Origin: CAZPKH01 sp964407165
GTDB lineage: Bacteria > Bacteroidota > Bacteroidia > Bacteroidales > Muribaculaceae
DNA length: 47,849 bases
Direction: 5' to 3'
NCBI GenBank assembly: GCA_964407165.1
Contig: CAYOUJ010000015.1
Location: forward strand, 1-47,849
Below, in pieces: positions 28,554 through 36,600 of this stretch. Under the pieces are notes generated by a model. It was not told where the DNA came from. It saw only the letters and a list, made by a program, of their open reading frames with translations, and did not search any database. Numbering within the stretch: position 1 is the first letter of the stretch; each line of letters opens with the position of its first letter. Position numbers and translations under genes: made by a program.

Positions 28554-31019
28554 ATGAATCTTAAACACGCCGGCGTTGCGCTGGCGCTCCTGCTCCCGAC
28601 GGCCGCGTGGGCCGACGGCATCATCACCGGCAAGGTCATCAGCAAGGAGACCGGCCTCCCCCTCGACTATGCTACCGTGGCTCTCGAACGGGCCTCCGAC
28701 GGCAAATATGTCACCGGCACCACCACCGACGACGACGGCTGCTACACCCTCCCCTCGGTACGCGACGGCTCGTATGTGCTCCGCGTGACATACGTCGGCG
28801 CCACGCCGCAGACCCGCGCTGTCACCGTCAAGGGCGCAAACATTGTCATCGACCCCATACAGCTCGCCGAAAACACCACCATGCTCAAGGAGGTGGAGGT
28901 GGTTGGCGTGCGCGGGCAGATGCGCTTCGAGCTTGACCGAAAGGTGTTTAACGTCGACTCAAACATAGCCGCCGCCGGTGTCAGCGCCTCCGATCTGCTC
29001 GAGTCCATCCCTTCGGTCGAGGTCGACCAGGACGGAGAAATATCCCTCCGCGGCAACTCATCCGTCACTGTCTGGATCAACGGCAAGGAGAGCGGCCTCA
29101 GCTCTGACAACCGCGCGCAGATACTCGAGCAGATACCCGCCGAGACCATCGAGCGCATCGAGGTAATTACCAACCCGTCGGCCAAGTACAGCCCCGAGGG
29201 CACCGCCGGCATCATCAACATCGTGCTCAAAAAGGACCGCCGCGCTGGCTACTTCGGCAGCGCCGAGCTGGGTGCCAACACCTCCGGCGGCGGAAACGCC
29301 AACTTCAATATCAACGCCAACTACGGCAAGTGGGAGGGGTACGTGGGCCTCGGCCTGCGCATGCGACACAACAAAGGCGGCAGCGAGACACACCGCACAT
29401 ACCACGCCGAAGACTGGTTTCTCAACAGCGACGGCGACAGCCGACGCCACGGCAACGGCCTGTTTATGCGTCTGGGTCTGACGTATCACTTCGACGCCAA
29501 GAACGAGCTGAGCCTCAGCGGGTTCGGCATGCTCGGGCACAACTGGAGCCACAGTACAACCAACTACGTCAGCAACCTCCCCTCGCAGTGGCTCACAAAC
29601 CGCAACTACTCCCGCAGCAGCGGTGACATGCGCGGCGCCCACGGCGAGCTGACATACAAGCATACCTGGACCGACACCCACACCCTGGAGATGATGGTAG
29701 GCTTCAACCACTGGGGCGGCCCCTCGCACAACATCTACGACCAGCGCCAGGAGTGGCCCGCCGACTCCCTCGACCTCGTCTATCAGGAGCAGAAGATGAA
29801 CATACAGAACAACAGCATCGAGGCAAAGATTGACTACACAAACCAGCTGACCGAGTGGCTCAAGCTCGAGGCAGGCTACAACGGCAACTTCAACCACGAG
29901 AACACCCCGACCACCACCTGGGACGGAACGACCACGGAGGACATGGCCCTCGACCCGGCACTATTCAACCGCTTCATATACAATAATAATATAAACGCCC
30001 TCTACTTCACCCTCGGCGGCAAGGTCAGCAAGCTTAGCTTCAGCGCCGGACTCCGCGGCGAGGCCTGGCAGGTTCGCACCTGGTCGCTCGCCTACGGCCA
30101 GGCCAAGGACGAGGCCGACCGCTTCTCCAAAAATTTCTTCTCACTCTTCCCCTCAGCCTTCATCTCCTATTCCCTGCCGCAGGACAACGAGATACAGATC
30201 AACTACACCCGCCGCATACGCCGCCCGTGGGGTGGCCAGCTAAACTCGTTTGTCGACATCTCCAACCCCACCAACCTCTCATTCGGCAACCCCGAGCTCT
30301 CACCGCAATACTCCAACTCCTTCGAGCTCAACTACATAAAGACCTGGACCTGCCATTTGGTCAGCCTCTCTGCCTACCTGCGCCAGAGCAGCGGCGTCAC
30401 CAACCGCATCAGCTACCTCGACGGCGACGTGCTATACACCACTTGGGCAAACGCCGGACGCGAGGTCAACTCAGGCGTCGAGATCGTCGGCAAGAACCAG
30501 TTCTTCAAGGTGTTGGACCTCACAACCACCGTCAACCTATACAACTCCCATCGCAGCGCGTGGCATCTCGACTTCCGCAGTCCATACAAGGATGCCGGCG
30601 ACCAAACGTTTGCCGTCTCGGGTGACAAGCAGAACTCTTTTGCCTGGGATCTCCGCTGCATGGCCTCCGTGCGCTTGCCCTGGCAACTCTCGTTCCAGGC
30701 CACGGGCCGTTACAACTCCCGGCAACTAACCGCACAAGGCTCGCGCGAGCCTGGATGGAGCGTCGACGCCGGATTGCGCAAGGTGGTGGGCGACTGGTCG
30801 TTCTCCATCAACTGCCGCGACATCTTCAACTCCCGCAAGTGGCACAACTTCACCTACGGCGACGGCTACAGCCAGGAGAACAAGCAGTGGCGCCACGGAC
30901 GCCGCGTGCAGTTCACAATCAAATACTCTTTCGGCAACATGAGCCGTCCCAAGGGCGACCGCCGGGGCGACTCCGACGAGCCCACCGACGGCTCCGGCTA
31001 CGGCGACTCCTTCGAATAA
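28554..31019 (+). CDS. TonB-dependent-receptor-family outer-membrane protein
   Basis: 821 residues with signal peptide MNLKHAGVALALLLPTAAWA. An N-terminal carboxypeptidase-regulatory-like domain (about 20-105, GIITGKVISKETGLPLDYAT) is followed by a plug domain (about 130-230; VSASDLLESIPSVEVDQDGE, GNSSVTVWINGKE, IERIEVITNPSAKYSPEGTA). The rest is a long beta barrel with alternating aromatic strands, ending in FTIKYSFGNMSRP plus a polar tail. It belongs to the outer_membrane-beta-barrel (CarbopepD_reg_2/OMP_b-brl_3) group rather than SusC, and no SusD partner is nearby. Substrate unknown. The longer frame from 28461 overlaps the HAD gene and precedes the signal peptide, so the start is at 28554. 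Confidence 0.88.
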   Translation: MNLKHAGVALALLLPTAAWADGIITGKVISKETGLPLDYATVALERASDGKYVTGTTTDDDGCYTLPSVRDGSYVLRVTYVGATPQTRAVTVKGANIVIDPIQLAENTTMLKEVEVVGVRGQMRFELDRKVFNVDSNIAAAGVSASDLLESIPSVEVDQDGEISLRGNSSVTVWINGKESGLSSDNRAQILEQIPAETIERIEVITNPSAKYSPEGTAGIINIVLKKDRRAGYFGSAELGANTSGGGNANFNINANYGKWEGYVGLGLRMRHNKGGSETHRTYHAEDWFLNSDGDSRRHGNGLFMRLGLTYHFDAKNELSLSGFGMLGHNWSHSTTNYVSNLPSQWLTNRNYSRSSGDMRGAHGELTYKHTWTDTHTLEMMVGFNHWGGPSHNIYDQRQEWPADSLDLVYQEQKMNIQNNSIEAKIDYTNQLTEWLKLEAGYNGNFNHENTPTTTWDGTTTEDMALDPALFNRFIYNNNINALYFTLGGKVSKLSFSAGLRGEAWQVRTWSLAYGQAKDEADRFSKNFFSLFPSAFISYSLPQDNEIQINYTRRIRRPWGGQLNSFVDISNPTNLSFGNPELSPQYSNSFELNYIKTWTCHLVSLSAYLRQSSGVTNRISYLDGDVLYTTWANAGREVNSGVEIVGKNQFFKVLDLTTTVNLYNSHRSAWHLDFRSPYKDAGDQTFAVSGDKQNSFAWDLRCMASVRLPWQLSFQATGRYNSRQLTAQGSREPGWSVDAGLRKVVGDWSFSINCRDIFNSRKWHNFTYGDGYSQENKQWRHGRRVQFTIKYSFGNMSRPKGDRRGDSDEPTDGSGYGDSFE

Positions 31020-31043
31020 ACAATAATCTCATACAGAAACTTC

Positions 31044-31084
31044 AGAAACACAAGAAACAAAAAATTTAAGTTTCTTTTGTTTCT
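31044..31084. terminator. A/T-rich hairpin after the TonB-family gene
   Basis: The arms AGAAACACAAGAAAC (31044-31058) and GTTTCTTTTGTTTCT (31070-31084) pair with one mismatch. Further AGAAAC/GTTTCT units extend it on both sides. Confidence 0.65.
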
Positions 31085-31106
31085 GATGTTTCTGCGTGCT
31101 AAAAAA

Positions 31107-31138
31107 TTTGTGCAATTCGGCGAAAAGTGCTACTTTTG
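31107..31138 (+). promoter_or_regulatory. Promoter of the GT2 gene
   Basis: TTTG (31107-31110), a 20-nt spacer, then TACTTTTG (31131-31138). Both match the consensus. The ATG at 31146 follows 7 nt after the -7 box. Confidence 0.8.
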
Positions 31139-31145
31139 TGCCGAT

Positions 31146-31913
31146 ATGGCTAAAATCACAGCTACGGTCATCACTTTTAACGAGCAGGCGCGCGTGGCAG
31201 CGTGCCTCGAATCGCTGCGCGACGTCGCCGACGAAATAATTGTCATCGACTCGTTTAGCACCGACGCCACGGTCGACATCTGCCGTCAGGCAGGCGCACA
31301 GGTGCGCCAGCGCAAGTTCACCGGCTTTGGCGCCCAACGCCAGTACGCCACCTCCCTTGCCTCACACCCATACGTGCTCTCCATCGATGCCGACGAGGTG
31401 CTCTCGCCAGCTCTTCGTGAAAGTCTTATCGCCCTTAAAAGCACCGGCTTCACCCACCGAGTGTACTGCATGCGCCGCCTCAACTTCTACTGCGGTCGCC
31501 CAGTGCGCCACTGCGGGTGGTACCCCGACGTGCAGGTGCGCCTCTTCGACAAGCGATATGCCAACTGGAACCTCCGCGACGTCAGCGAGGAGGTAATCTT
31601 CCGCGACAGCGTCCGACCCGAGATGGTCGACGGCGACATTCTCCACTACCGCTGCGACAGCCCCGAGCAGTACCATGCCGTGGAGGAGCACCACGCCGAG
31701 CTCCGCAGCCATGTCATCGCCGCACACGCTACCGGCGTGCCTCCGCTTAAGCCCGTCTTTGCCGGCATCGGCGCCTTCCTCGAGTGTTACATAGGCCAGG
31801 GCGGCATACTCGACGGAGCACCCGGACGTGCCATCAGCGTCGAACGCTTCCGCTGCGCGCGCCTGTCCTACGCCCTCGCCCGCAAAGAAATCAATGGAGT
31901 GATGAGTGATTAG
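31146..31913 (+). CDS. Family 2 glycosyltransferase (WaaE/KdtX-like)
   Basis: A 255-residue cytosolic glycosyltransferase of the GT-A fold. The N-terminal ITATVITFNEQARVAACLES and DEIIVIDSFSTDATVDICRQ form the nucleotide-sugar site. The DxD motif is in YVLSIDADEVLSPALRESL. The blocks GWYPDVQVRLFDKRYANW and GDILHYRCDSPEQYHAVEEH are typical of LOS/LPS-core transferases of the WaaE type. Followed by lptE, which supports a role in lipooligosaccharide assembly (inference). Just past its end, period-~9 repeats (GATGAGTGATTA) run at 31895-31925 and encode the last residues GVMSD. Confidence 0.88.
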   Translation: MAKITATVITFNEQARVAACLESLRDVADEIIVIDSFSTDATVDICRQAGAQVRQRKFTGFGAQRQYATSLASHPYVLSIDADEVLSPALRESLIALKSTGFTHRVYCMRRLNFYCGRPVRHCGWYPDVQVRLFDKRYANWNLRDVSEEVIFRDSVRPEMVDGDILHYRCDSPEQYHAVEEHHAELRSHVIAAHATGVPPLKPVFAGIGAFLECYIGQGGILDGAPGRAISVERFRCARLSYALARKEINGVMSD

Positions 31914-31948
31914 CGATGAGTGATTAACTGAATCACCATAAATAAGTA

Positions 31949-32464
31949 ATGCTGAAGAAGATAAAATATCTGTTGGTGTGTGCGTGCCTGCTGCCTCTCT
32001 TGCAGGGGTGCATACCGTCATATAAGTTCAACGGATCCGCCATCGACTACACCGTCTACAAGACGGTGCACATCAGCGACTTCCCCATTCGCGCCGCACT
32101 CGTCTATCCCCCGCTGCAGCAGACGTTCGAAAACACCCTGCTCGACTACGTGACCCGCAACACCCGCCTGCAGGTCATAGACGGCGCCTCCGACCTCGAG
32201 ATCTCCGGCGAGATTACCGGCTACAGCCTATCGCCCCAGGCAGTCTCCGAGGACGCATACGCATCCAAGACGCGACTGACCATACAGGTGCGCATCAAAT
32301 ACGTCGACAACAAGGCCGAGGGCAAAGACGTCGACCAGACATTCAGCGCCTACCGCGACTTCGACTCATCCGAACTCCTCACCGACGTCCAGGACCAGCT
32401 CTGCGAGGAGATCAGCAAAGAACTTGTCGAACTCATCTTCAACGCCACCCTCGGCGACTGGTAA
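31949..32464 (+). CDS. lptE: LptE-family LPS-assembly lipoprotein
   Basis: 171 residues with a lipoprotein signal: MLKKIKYLLVCACLLPLLQG then Cys21. The mature part (YKFNGSAIDYTVYKTVHISD, ALVYPPLQQTFENTLLDYVT, LEISGEITGYSLSPQAV, TRLTIQVRIKYVDN) matches the pattern of the Bacteroidota LptE family. LptE plugs the LptD barrel in the outer membrane and helps insert LPS. It lies between a GT2 and the TPR-like gene, the usual Bacteroidales neighbourhood for lptE. Confidence 0.88.
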   Translation: MLKKIKYLLVCACLLPLLQGCIPSYKFNGSAIDYTVYKTVHISDFPIRAALVYPPLQQTFENTLLDYVTRNTRLQVIDGASDLEISGEITGYSLSPQAVSEDAYASKTRLTIQVRIKYVDNKAEGKDVDQTFSAYRDFDSSELLTDVQDQLCEEISKELVELIFNATLGDW

Positions 32465-32470
32465 CCCGTT

Positions 32471-33268
32471 ATGCTCAACGCCTTTTTGACTGCCCTGAAA
32501 GACAATGACCTCGCCACCGTCACCCCCGAGATGGCGGAAACGCTGATGCACGAGTACCCCTTCTTCACCCTCCCCGCATCGCTCGTGCTGCAACGCACTG
32601 ACATCACCCTCGACGAAGAGGAGCGCCGGCACCTGATGGCACGCGTCGCCCTCAACGCCTCCGACCCCGCCACCATGATGGCCCTCGTCGACCCCGACGC
32701 ACGCCATCTGGCCAACTTCTACCCTGTAGAACACCCCGTCGAGACCACCACCGACGACGCCATCGACACCTTCCTCGAGACCTACGGCAAACCCACAGAA
32801 GGCGAGACGGCCCTGCTCGAGCGCCTCATCTTCAACCCCACCCCCGAATACCGCCTCGAAGACGAAAGCGAACAGCGAACAGCGAACAGCGAACAGCGGG
32901 CGGAGCCGGACGACCAGATGGCCGCCATCGACGCTTTCCTCGCGGAGCGGGGCACACCGATGGAGCGGGGCGGCGTCCCCGCGCCCCGCACCCCCGCAAC
33001 ACCGATGGAGCGGGGCGGCGCCCCCACGCCCCGCACCCCAACCCTGCCCGCAGACCCTGCCGACATCGTTGTCCCTGCGCCCGCCAAGGGAGCCGCCATG
33101 CCTGCCTCCACACTCTCCGAAAGCCTCGCCCGCATATACATCAGGCAGCACAAATACCAAAAGGCCTACGACATACTCTCCGCAATAGCCGAGAGCGACC
33201 CCGACGCCTCACCATTCATTCCCGACCAGCTCCGCTTCCTCCGCCGCCTCCTCGCCCTCACCAAATAA
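32471..33268 (+). CDS. TPR-like protein downstream of lptE
   Basis: A 265-residue protein commonly placed after lptE in Bacteroidales (from memory of the neighbourhood, not checked). N-terminal helices (LTALKDNDLATVTPEMAETL, MHEYPFFTLPASLVLQRTD) and a C-terminal TPR-like hairpin (LARIYIRQHKYQKAYDILSA) bracket a disordered middle. That middle is largely repeat-derived: an AGCGAACAGCGAACAGCGAA tract giving SEQRTANSEQR (residues about 133-145), and two copies of the 27-bp palindrome 45 bp apart (TPMERGGVPAPR and TPMERGGAPTPR). Function unknown; possibly an envelope-biogenesis scaffold. Confidence 0.75.
   Translation: MLNAFLTALKDNDLATVTPEMAETLMHEYPFFTLPASLVLQRTDITLDEEERRHLMARVALNASDPATMMALVDPDARHLANFYPVEHPVETTTDDAIDTFLETYGKPTEGETALLERLIFNPTPEYRLEDESEQRTANSEQRAEPDDQMAAIDAFLAERGTPMERGGVPAPRTPATPMERGGAPTPRTPTLPADPADIVVPAPAKGAAMPASTLSESLARIYIRQHKYQKAYDILSAIAESDPDASPFIPDQLRFLRRLLALTK
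32868..32902. repeat. AGCGAAC tandem repeat inside the TPR-like gene
   Basis: About four units of period 8 (AACAGCG), in frame with the gene. A related imperfect tract follows the first ompA-like gene at 5882. Confidence 0.8.
32962..32988 (+). repeat. 27-bp GC palindrome, copy 10 (TPR-like gene)
   Basis: Two or three substitutions in the right half; read as ERGGVPAPR. A further partial left half (GGAGCGGGGC) lies at 32944-32953. Confidence 0.9.
33007..33033 (+). repeat. 27-bp GC palindrome, copy 11 (TPR-like gene)
   Basis: 45 bp downstream of copy 10 with the same flanks (ACACCGAT before, CACCCC after), so a 45-bp segment was duplicated in tandem. Confidence 0.9.
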
Positions 33269-33459
33269 CCTGATTTCTCAGGGTATCACGCGAAAAAATA
33301 AAAGAAAAGAAAGAAAATTTAAAATTTCTTTTTATTCTTTATTTTCTTAGCGTAATAATTCACGTAATTCGCGTAATTCGTTTAATTCGCGTTAACTTCG
33401 GTTGCTTACGATGACATGGATGACATCGACGACGACGCCCGCGACATTTTCAACTAATT
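33269..33459. other. Repeat-rich gap with an A/T hairpin and an orphan reading-frame tail
   Basis: The A/T-rich inverted repeat at 33297-33348 (AAAAGAAAAGAAAG/CTTTTTATTCTTT-like) may terminate the lptE-TPR transcript. GTAATTCG-type units follow (33353-33392). A plus-strand tail without a start, 33386-33457, encodes the acidic string YDDMDDIDDDARDIFN and stops. It may be a relic of a lost gene. Confidence 0.5.
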
Positions 33460-35607
33460 TCAGAGGCGGAGCTTGCTGGCCCCGCGGCTGTCGACGCGGA
33501 TGTAGACGCGCCCGGGGATAGGGTTGGCAACCGGTCGACCCTGCAGGTCGTACCACGTTGGAGCGGCCGAGTCGTCGGCAACGTTCAGGTCTGTGGAGGT
33601 CACGCCCGATGTTGTGGCCGTGATGTAGATGTCGCCGCTGAGCGTGGCCGTGTAGTCGGCCAGCTGGCTGCCCGCCGCCCGGTTGACTATCAGATTGTAA
33701 GTCTTGCCATAGGCCCACGTAGGGATGGTGAACGTCAGCCACGCGGTGCCGTCGATGGTCGTCGTGCCCTCGGAGGCCGCACCCGGCCACGCCCCGAAGA
33801 GTTCCTCCTCCCCGTTGGCCCAGCCGTAAAGGCGCACTTCGGCATCGCCCCATCCCGTCTGGTTGTCAATGTAGATGTGTCGCCCCGCGGGCAGCTCCCG
33901 ACCTACCTCCGCGCCCCCCGTGGAGGTGATGTAAAAATAATAGTCGCGGTCGAAAGTCACGGCGGTCAGGTCAAACTGGCTGCCCGCGTAATTATTGCAT
34001 ATCAGATTGTAAGTTGTGCCGGTATAGGCCGCGGGCACGGGAAACTGCTTGTAGCTGACACCATCGACCGTGGCAGTACCCGAAGGGCTTGCGCCCGGCC
34101 AGCCACCGAACACCTCCGTGCACCCGTCGGCCCACCCGTAGAGATATAGTGCGTCCCAGCCGCTGCGGTCGTCAATGTATATCGAGTATGTCTCCTGTGG
34201 TTCCGGGTCGGGGTCGTCGCCCACGGTGCCGTCGGTGGTGAAGACGGCATAGCCGTGAGCAGGGAGGGTGAATGTGCGCGTGGCGGCGAAGTTATATTCC
34301 GTGCCGGTGAAAGCCTCTGTGTAGATCTTGCCGGGGAGGGTCTGGGTGACGGTGAACGTGGTGGCGCTGCCGCCGAAGTTGAGCATCACTATTACCGAAT
34401 GGTCGCCGCGGCGGCGCTCGTAGACGTAGACCGTCGACGATGTGGCGCAGTAGTTGATCAGGTCGCCCTGCTCCTTGCCGTCGCGAAGTGCCGGCTCGGT
34501 GTGGCGCAGTTCGCAAAGCTTGGTTATGAGCGCGGTCATGTCGGCATTGCCATTCCAGTCGATGGGCGTCTTCTCCGCCAGACTCACGGCACCGGAGGAG
34601 TAGTTGACCTCCTGGCCGTTGTATATCAGGGGCATGCCATGGACGGTGAACTCAAGCACGGTCATCGGCCACACGTTGTCGCCGAAGTGGCGGTCCGGGG
34701 TGCCGTTCTTGTCCTGCACCACGTCGTGGTTGCTCAGATATACCATACGTGACTTGCCCGTATAGCGCTCGGCGTCCGCAGGGTAGCGTAGCGCATATGA
34801 GGCGTTGGCCACAGACGACGCGTCGCTCCCACGGCCGATGGCTATGAGCTGGTCGTTGTATGCCCAGGCGTAGTTGTAGTCGAACGTCTCGGCCACGAGC
34901 AGCGCCGCGTCACCTTCGCCCCCGCTCTCGGCAAGCCAGGCGATGTTCTTCACGGCGTTTATCTCCGTGCGGGCCTGCTGCCAGAAGTCGCGAGGCACCC
35001 CCTCGGCGTAGTCGCAGCGGAAGCCGTCGATGTCAAATTCCGTCACCCAATACTTCATCGCATCGATCATGGCCGTCCGCAGCCCCGAGCAGGAGTAGTC
35101 GAGCTGGTAGACATCGTTCCAGTTGAAAGGATGGTAAGGCGTGCCGCCGTAATACTCAGGGTGCGACTTCAGCCACGCGTGATCGGTGGAGGTATGGTTG
35201 GCCACCCAGTCGAGCCACACCTCCATGCCGGCGGCGTGTATCGCCGTTACGAGGCTGCGCAGGTCGGCCGCGGTGCCGTATGCGGGGTCTATCCCTTTGT
35301 AATCTTTTACGCAATACGGACTTGCATACGTGCCCCAGCGGTCGGCCTCGCCCGGGGTATAGATGGGCATGAGCCATATTACGTCCACGCCTAAATCCTT
35401 CAGCCGCGGCACTTGCGTCTCAACACCCTTTAGGGTGCCTTCGGGTGAGAAGTTTCGCACAAACACTTCATAGATCACACGGTTGGTCGAGGTGCGCACG
35501 TCATCCTTGTTGGAGCGGGGCAGCGCCATCGCGCCCCGCGTCTCAGCCGTGGACGCTAACGGCAGCATCAATGCCGTGCAGAAGCAGAGGGTCTTAAAGA
35601 TGTTCAT
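33460..35607 (-). CDS. Secreted GH13 alpha-amylase with two starch-binding modules
   Basis: 715 residues with a signal peptide MNIFKTLCFCTALMLPLAST. The (beta/alpha)8 GH13 domain spans about 38-390: region I LDWVANHT, region II GFRCDYAEGV (nucleophile Asp199), probable acid/base Glu227 in WLAES, region IV LSNHDV (Asp295). A beta-sandwich C domain follows (about 390-460). Two CBM26-like modules follow at about 475-560 (YIDDRSGWDALYLYGWAD) and 575-660 (YIDNQTGWGDAEVRLYGWAN), then a C-terminal tail with WYDLQGRPVANP, typical of secretion-signal tails. It hydrolyses alpha-1,4 glucans. The modules resemble those in the 1303-residue secreted protein. A 27-bp palindrome copy is in codon phase at residues 24-32, just after the signal-peptide cleavage region. 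Confidence 0.9.
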   Translation of the reverse strand: MNIFKTLCFCTALMLPLASTAETRGAMALPRSNKDDVRTSTNRVIYEVFVRNFSPEGTLKGVETQVPRLKDLGVDVIWLMPIYTPGEADRWGTYASPYCVKDYKGIDPAYGTAADLRSLVTAIHAAGMEVWLDWVANHTSTDHAWLKSHPEYYGGTPYHPFNWNDVYQLDYSCSGLRTAMIDAMKYWVTEFDIDGFRCDYAEGVPRDFWQQARTEINAVKNIAWLAESGGEGDAALLVAETFDYNYAWAYNDQLIAIGRGSDASSVANASYALRYPADAERYTGKSRMVYLSNHDVVQDKNGTPDRHFGDNVWPMTVLEFTVHGMPLIYNGQEVNYSSGAVSLAEKTPIDWNGNADMTALITKLCELRHTEPALRDGKEQGDLINYCATSSTVYVYERRRGDHSVIVMLNFGGSATTFTVTQTLPGKIYTEAFTGTEYNFAATRTFTLPAHGYAVFTTDGTVGDDPDPEPQETYSIYIDDRSGWDALYLYGWADGCTEVFGGWPGASPSGTATVDGVSYKQFPVPAAYTGTTYNLICNNYAGSQFDLTAVTFDRDYYFYITSTGGAEVGRELPAGRHIYIDNQTGWGDAEVRLYGWANGEEELFGAWPGAASEGTTTIDGTAWLTFTIPTWAYGKTYNLIVNRAAGSQLADYTATLSGDIYITATTSGVTSTDLNVADDSAAPTWYDLQGRPVANPIPGRVYIRVDSRGASKLRL
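35512..35538 (+). repeat. 27-bp GC palindrome, copy 12 (in the amylase)
   Basis: Two substitutions (CAGCGCCAT in the centre). On the gene strand it is read as RGAMALPRS immediately after the signal peptide. Confidence 0.9.
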
Positions 35608-35634
35608 TCTGATGTCATGTTAGAGATGTCGCTG

Positions 35635-35665
35635 CAAAGTTACGGCCTCGGGGCGCCCCTGTCAA
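35635..35665 (-). promoter_or_regulatory. Promoter of the amylase gene
   Basis: On the minus strand TTG (35665-35663), a 20-nt spacer, then TAACTTTG (35642-35635). Confidence 0.75.
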
Positions 35666-35766
35666 TGCGCCCGCTCTTTTCCTAACGAAATTCTAAACAA
35701 AATATTGCCTAAAGTGCAGATATTCAACCCGCGCTCCCAAAAATCGTCTAAACGAACATCAAGCCC

Positions 35767-36219
35767 CTAAAACCGCAAAATCATGTCCACATGCATCCTT
35801 CGCTCCAACTCGTATGGCTCACCTTCGCTCACAAACCCAAACTCCGGGTAGAACTTCTCAAGATAGGTCTGCGCCTGGATGGCTATCCCCGAGGCCTCGG
35901 GGCAGAGGCTCCGGCACGCCTCGATGCCACGGCGCATCGCCTCGCGAGCAAGCCCCAGACCGCGATACCGCGGCGCCACAATAAACCGTCCCAAGCTCGC
36001 CATCCCCTCCCTCTCGCTCCCCACCGGCAGGATGCGCAGGTATACAGCCAACTCCCCCGTCGCGTCAGTAGCCGTCAGATGGCGGCTCGTCCGGTCGAGT
36101 CCGTCGAGGTCGTTATACGGGCTGTCCTGCTCAAGCACAAACACCTCCGCCCGAAGCCGCAGTATGTCATACAGCTCCTGCTTTCCAAGCTCCTCAAAAC
36201 TCTTTATGCTCCATTCCAT
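35767..36219 (-). CDS. GNAT acetyltransferase, ElaA-like
   Basis: A 150-residue N-acetyltransferase. The ElaA-type start is LYDILRLRAEVFVLEQDSPY, and YNDLDGLDRTSRHL is the family's conserved second block. The acetyl-CoA pyrophosphate loop is APRYRGLGLAREAM (RxxGxA type), and the C-terminal YLEKFYPEFGFVSEGEPYEL completes the fold. The acceptor is unknown. I started at MEWSIKSF because the promoter TAACTTTG lies upstream of it, which excludes the longer frame from 36273. Confidence 0.88.
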   Translation of the reverse strand: MEWSIKSFEELGKQELYDILRLRAEVFVLEQDSPYNDLDGLDRTSRHLTATDATGELAVYLRILPVGSEREGMASLGRFIVAPRYRGLGLAREAMRRGIEACRSLCPEASGIAIQAQTYLEKFYPEFGFVSEGEPYELERRMHVDMILRF

Positions 36220-36239
36220 ATATTTCAAGTAATTTACCC

Positions 36240-36270
36240 CAAAGTTACAACTTTCCTCCGACACGCACAA
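36240..36270 (-). promoter_or_regulatory. Promoter of the ElaA-like gene
   Basis: On the minus strand TTG (36270-36268), a 20-nt spacer, then TAACTTTG (36247-36240). The start codon is 20 nt downstream. Confidence 0.75.
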
Positions 36271-36320
36271 CACTTTAAATTATTTGCCCATTTGCGCTGC
36301 TCCAATCCGAAAATATTGGT

Positions 36321-36328
36321 TATATTTG
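36321..36328 (+). promoter_or_regulatory. -7 box in front of a degraded gene region
   Basis: TATATTTG matches the consensus. It is followed by a six-codon reading frame (MMDNKD then stop at 36365) and then fragments. Probably the old promoter of the gene now broken up downstream. Confidence 0.5.
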
Positions 36329-36389
36329 CCGACACAAACCTCAAACCGATGATGGATAATAAAGATTGAAATACAGGCTCGGAGGAGGC

Positions 36390-36600
36390 ATGCGGTGGGC
36401 GCTGGCGGTACCGGCGGTGCTCATGGCGCTCGCCATTGTGACGGGTGCGATGGGGTACGCCGACACCAAGGCGTCGCTCAAGGCCGACCTCGACCGCGCC
36501 GTGGCCTCGATGATTGCCGCCCGCGCAGACTATTTCACCAGCGCCGACACCGTCGCTGCCCTGCGCCGTATGGGCGCCGACGTAGGCCACCCTCTTTGCC
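36390..36600 (+). pseudogene. N-terminal fragment of a membrane protein
   Basis: From ATG 36390 the frame reads MRWALAVPAVLMALAIVTGA (a membrane helix) followed by DTKASLKADLDRAVASMIAA. This is reminiscent of the N-terminal sensor part of Bacteroidota membrane regulators, with an extracytoplasmic helix after the anchor. Past about 36600 the frame turns into Arg/His-rich out-of-frame sequence and stops at 36677. The protein-like reading continues in a different frame with a different character, so this is likely a truncated gene joined to foreign sequence. Confidence 0.5.

Noticed and set aside
28554..31019. SusC-type starch transporter
   Set aside because: No SusD gene follows, and the domain order matches the smaller outer-membrane beta-barrel group instead.
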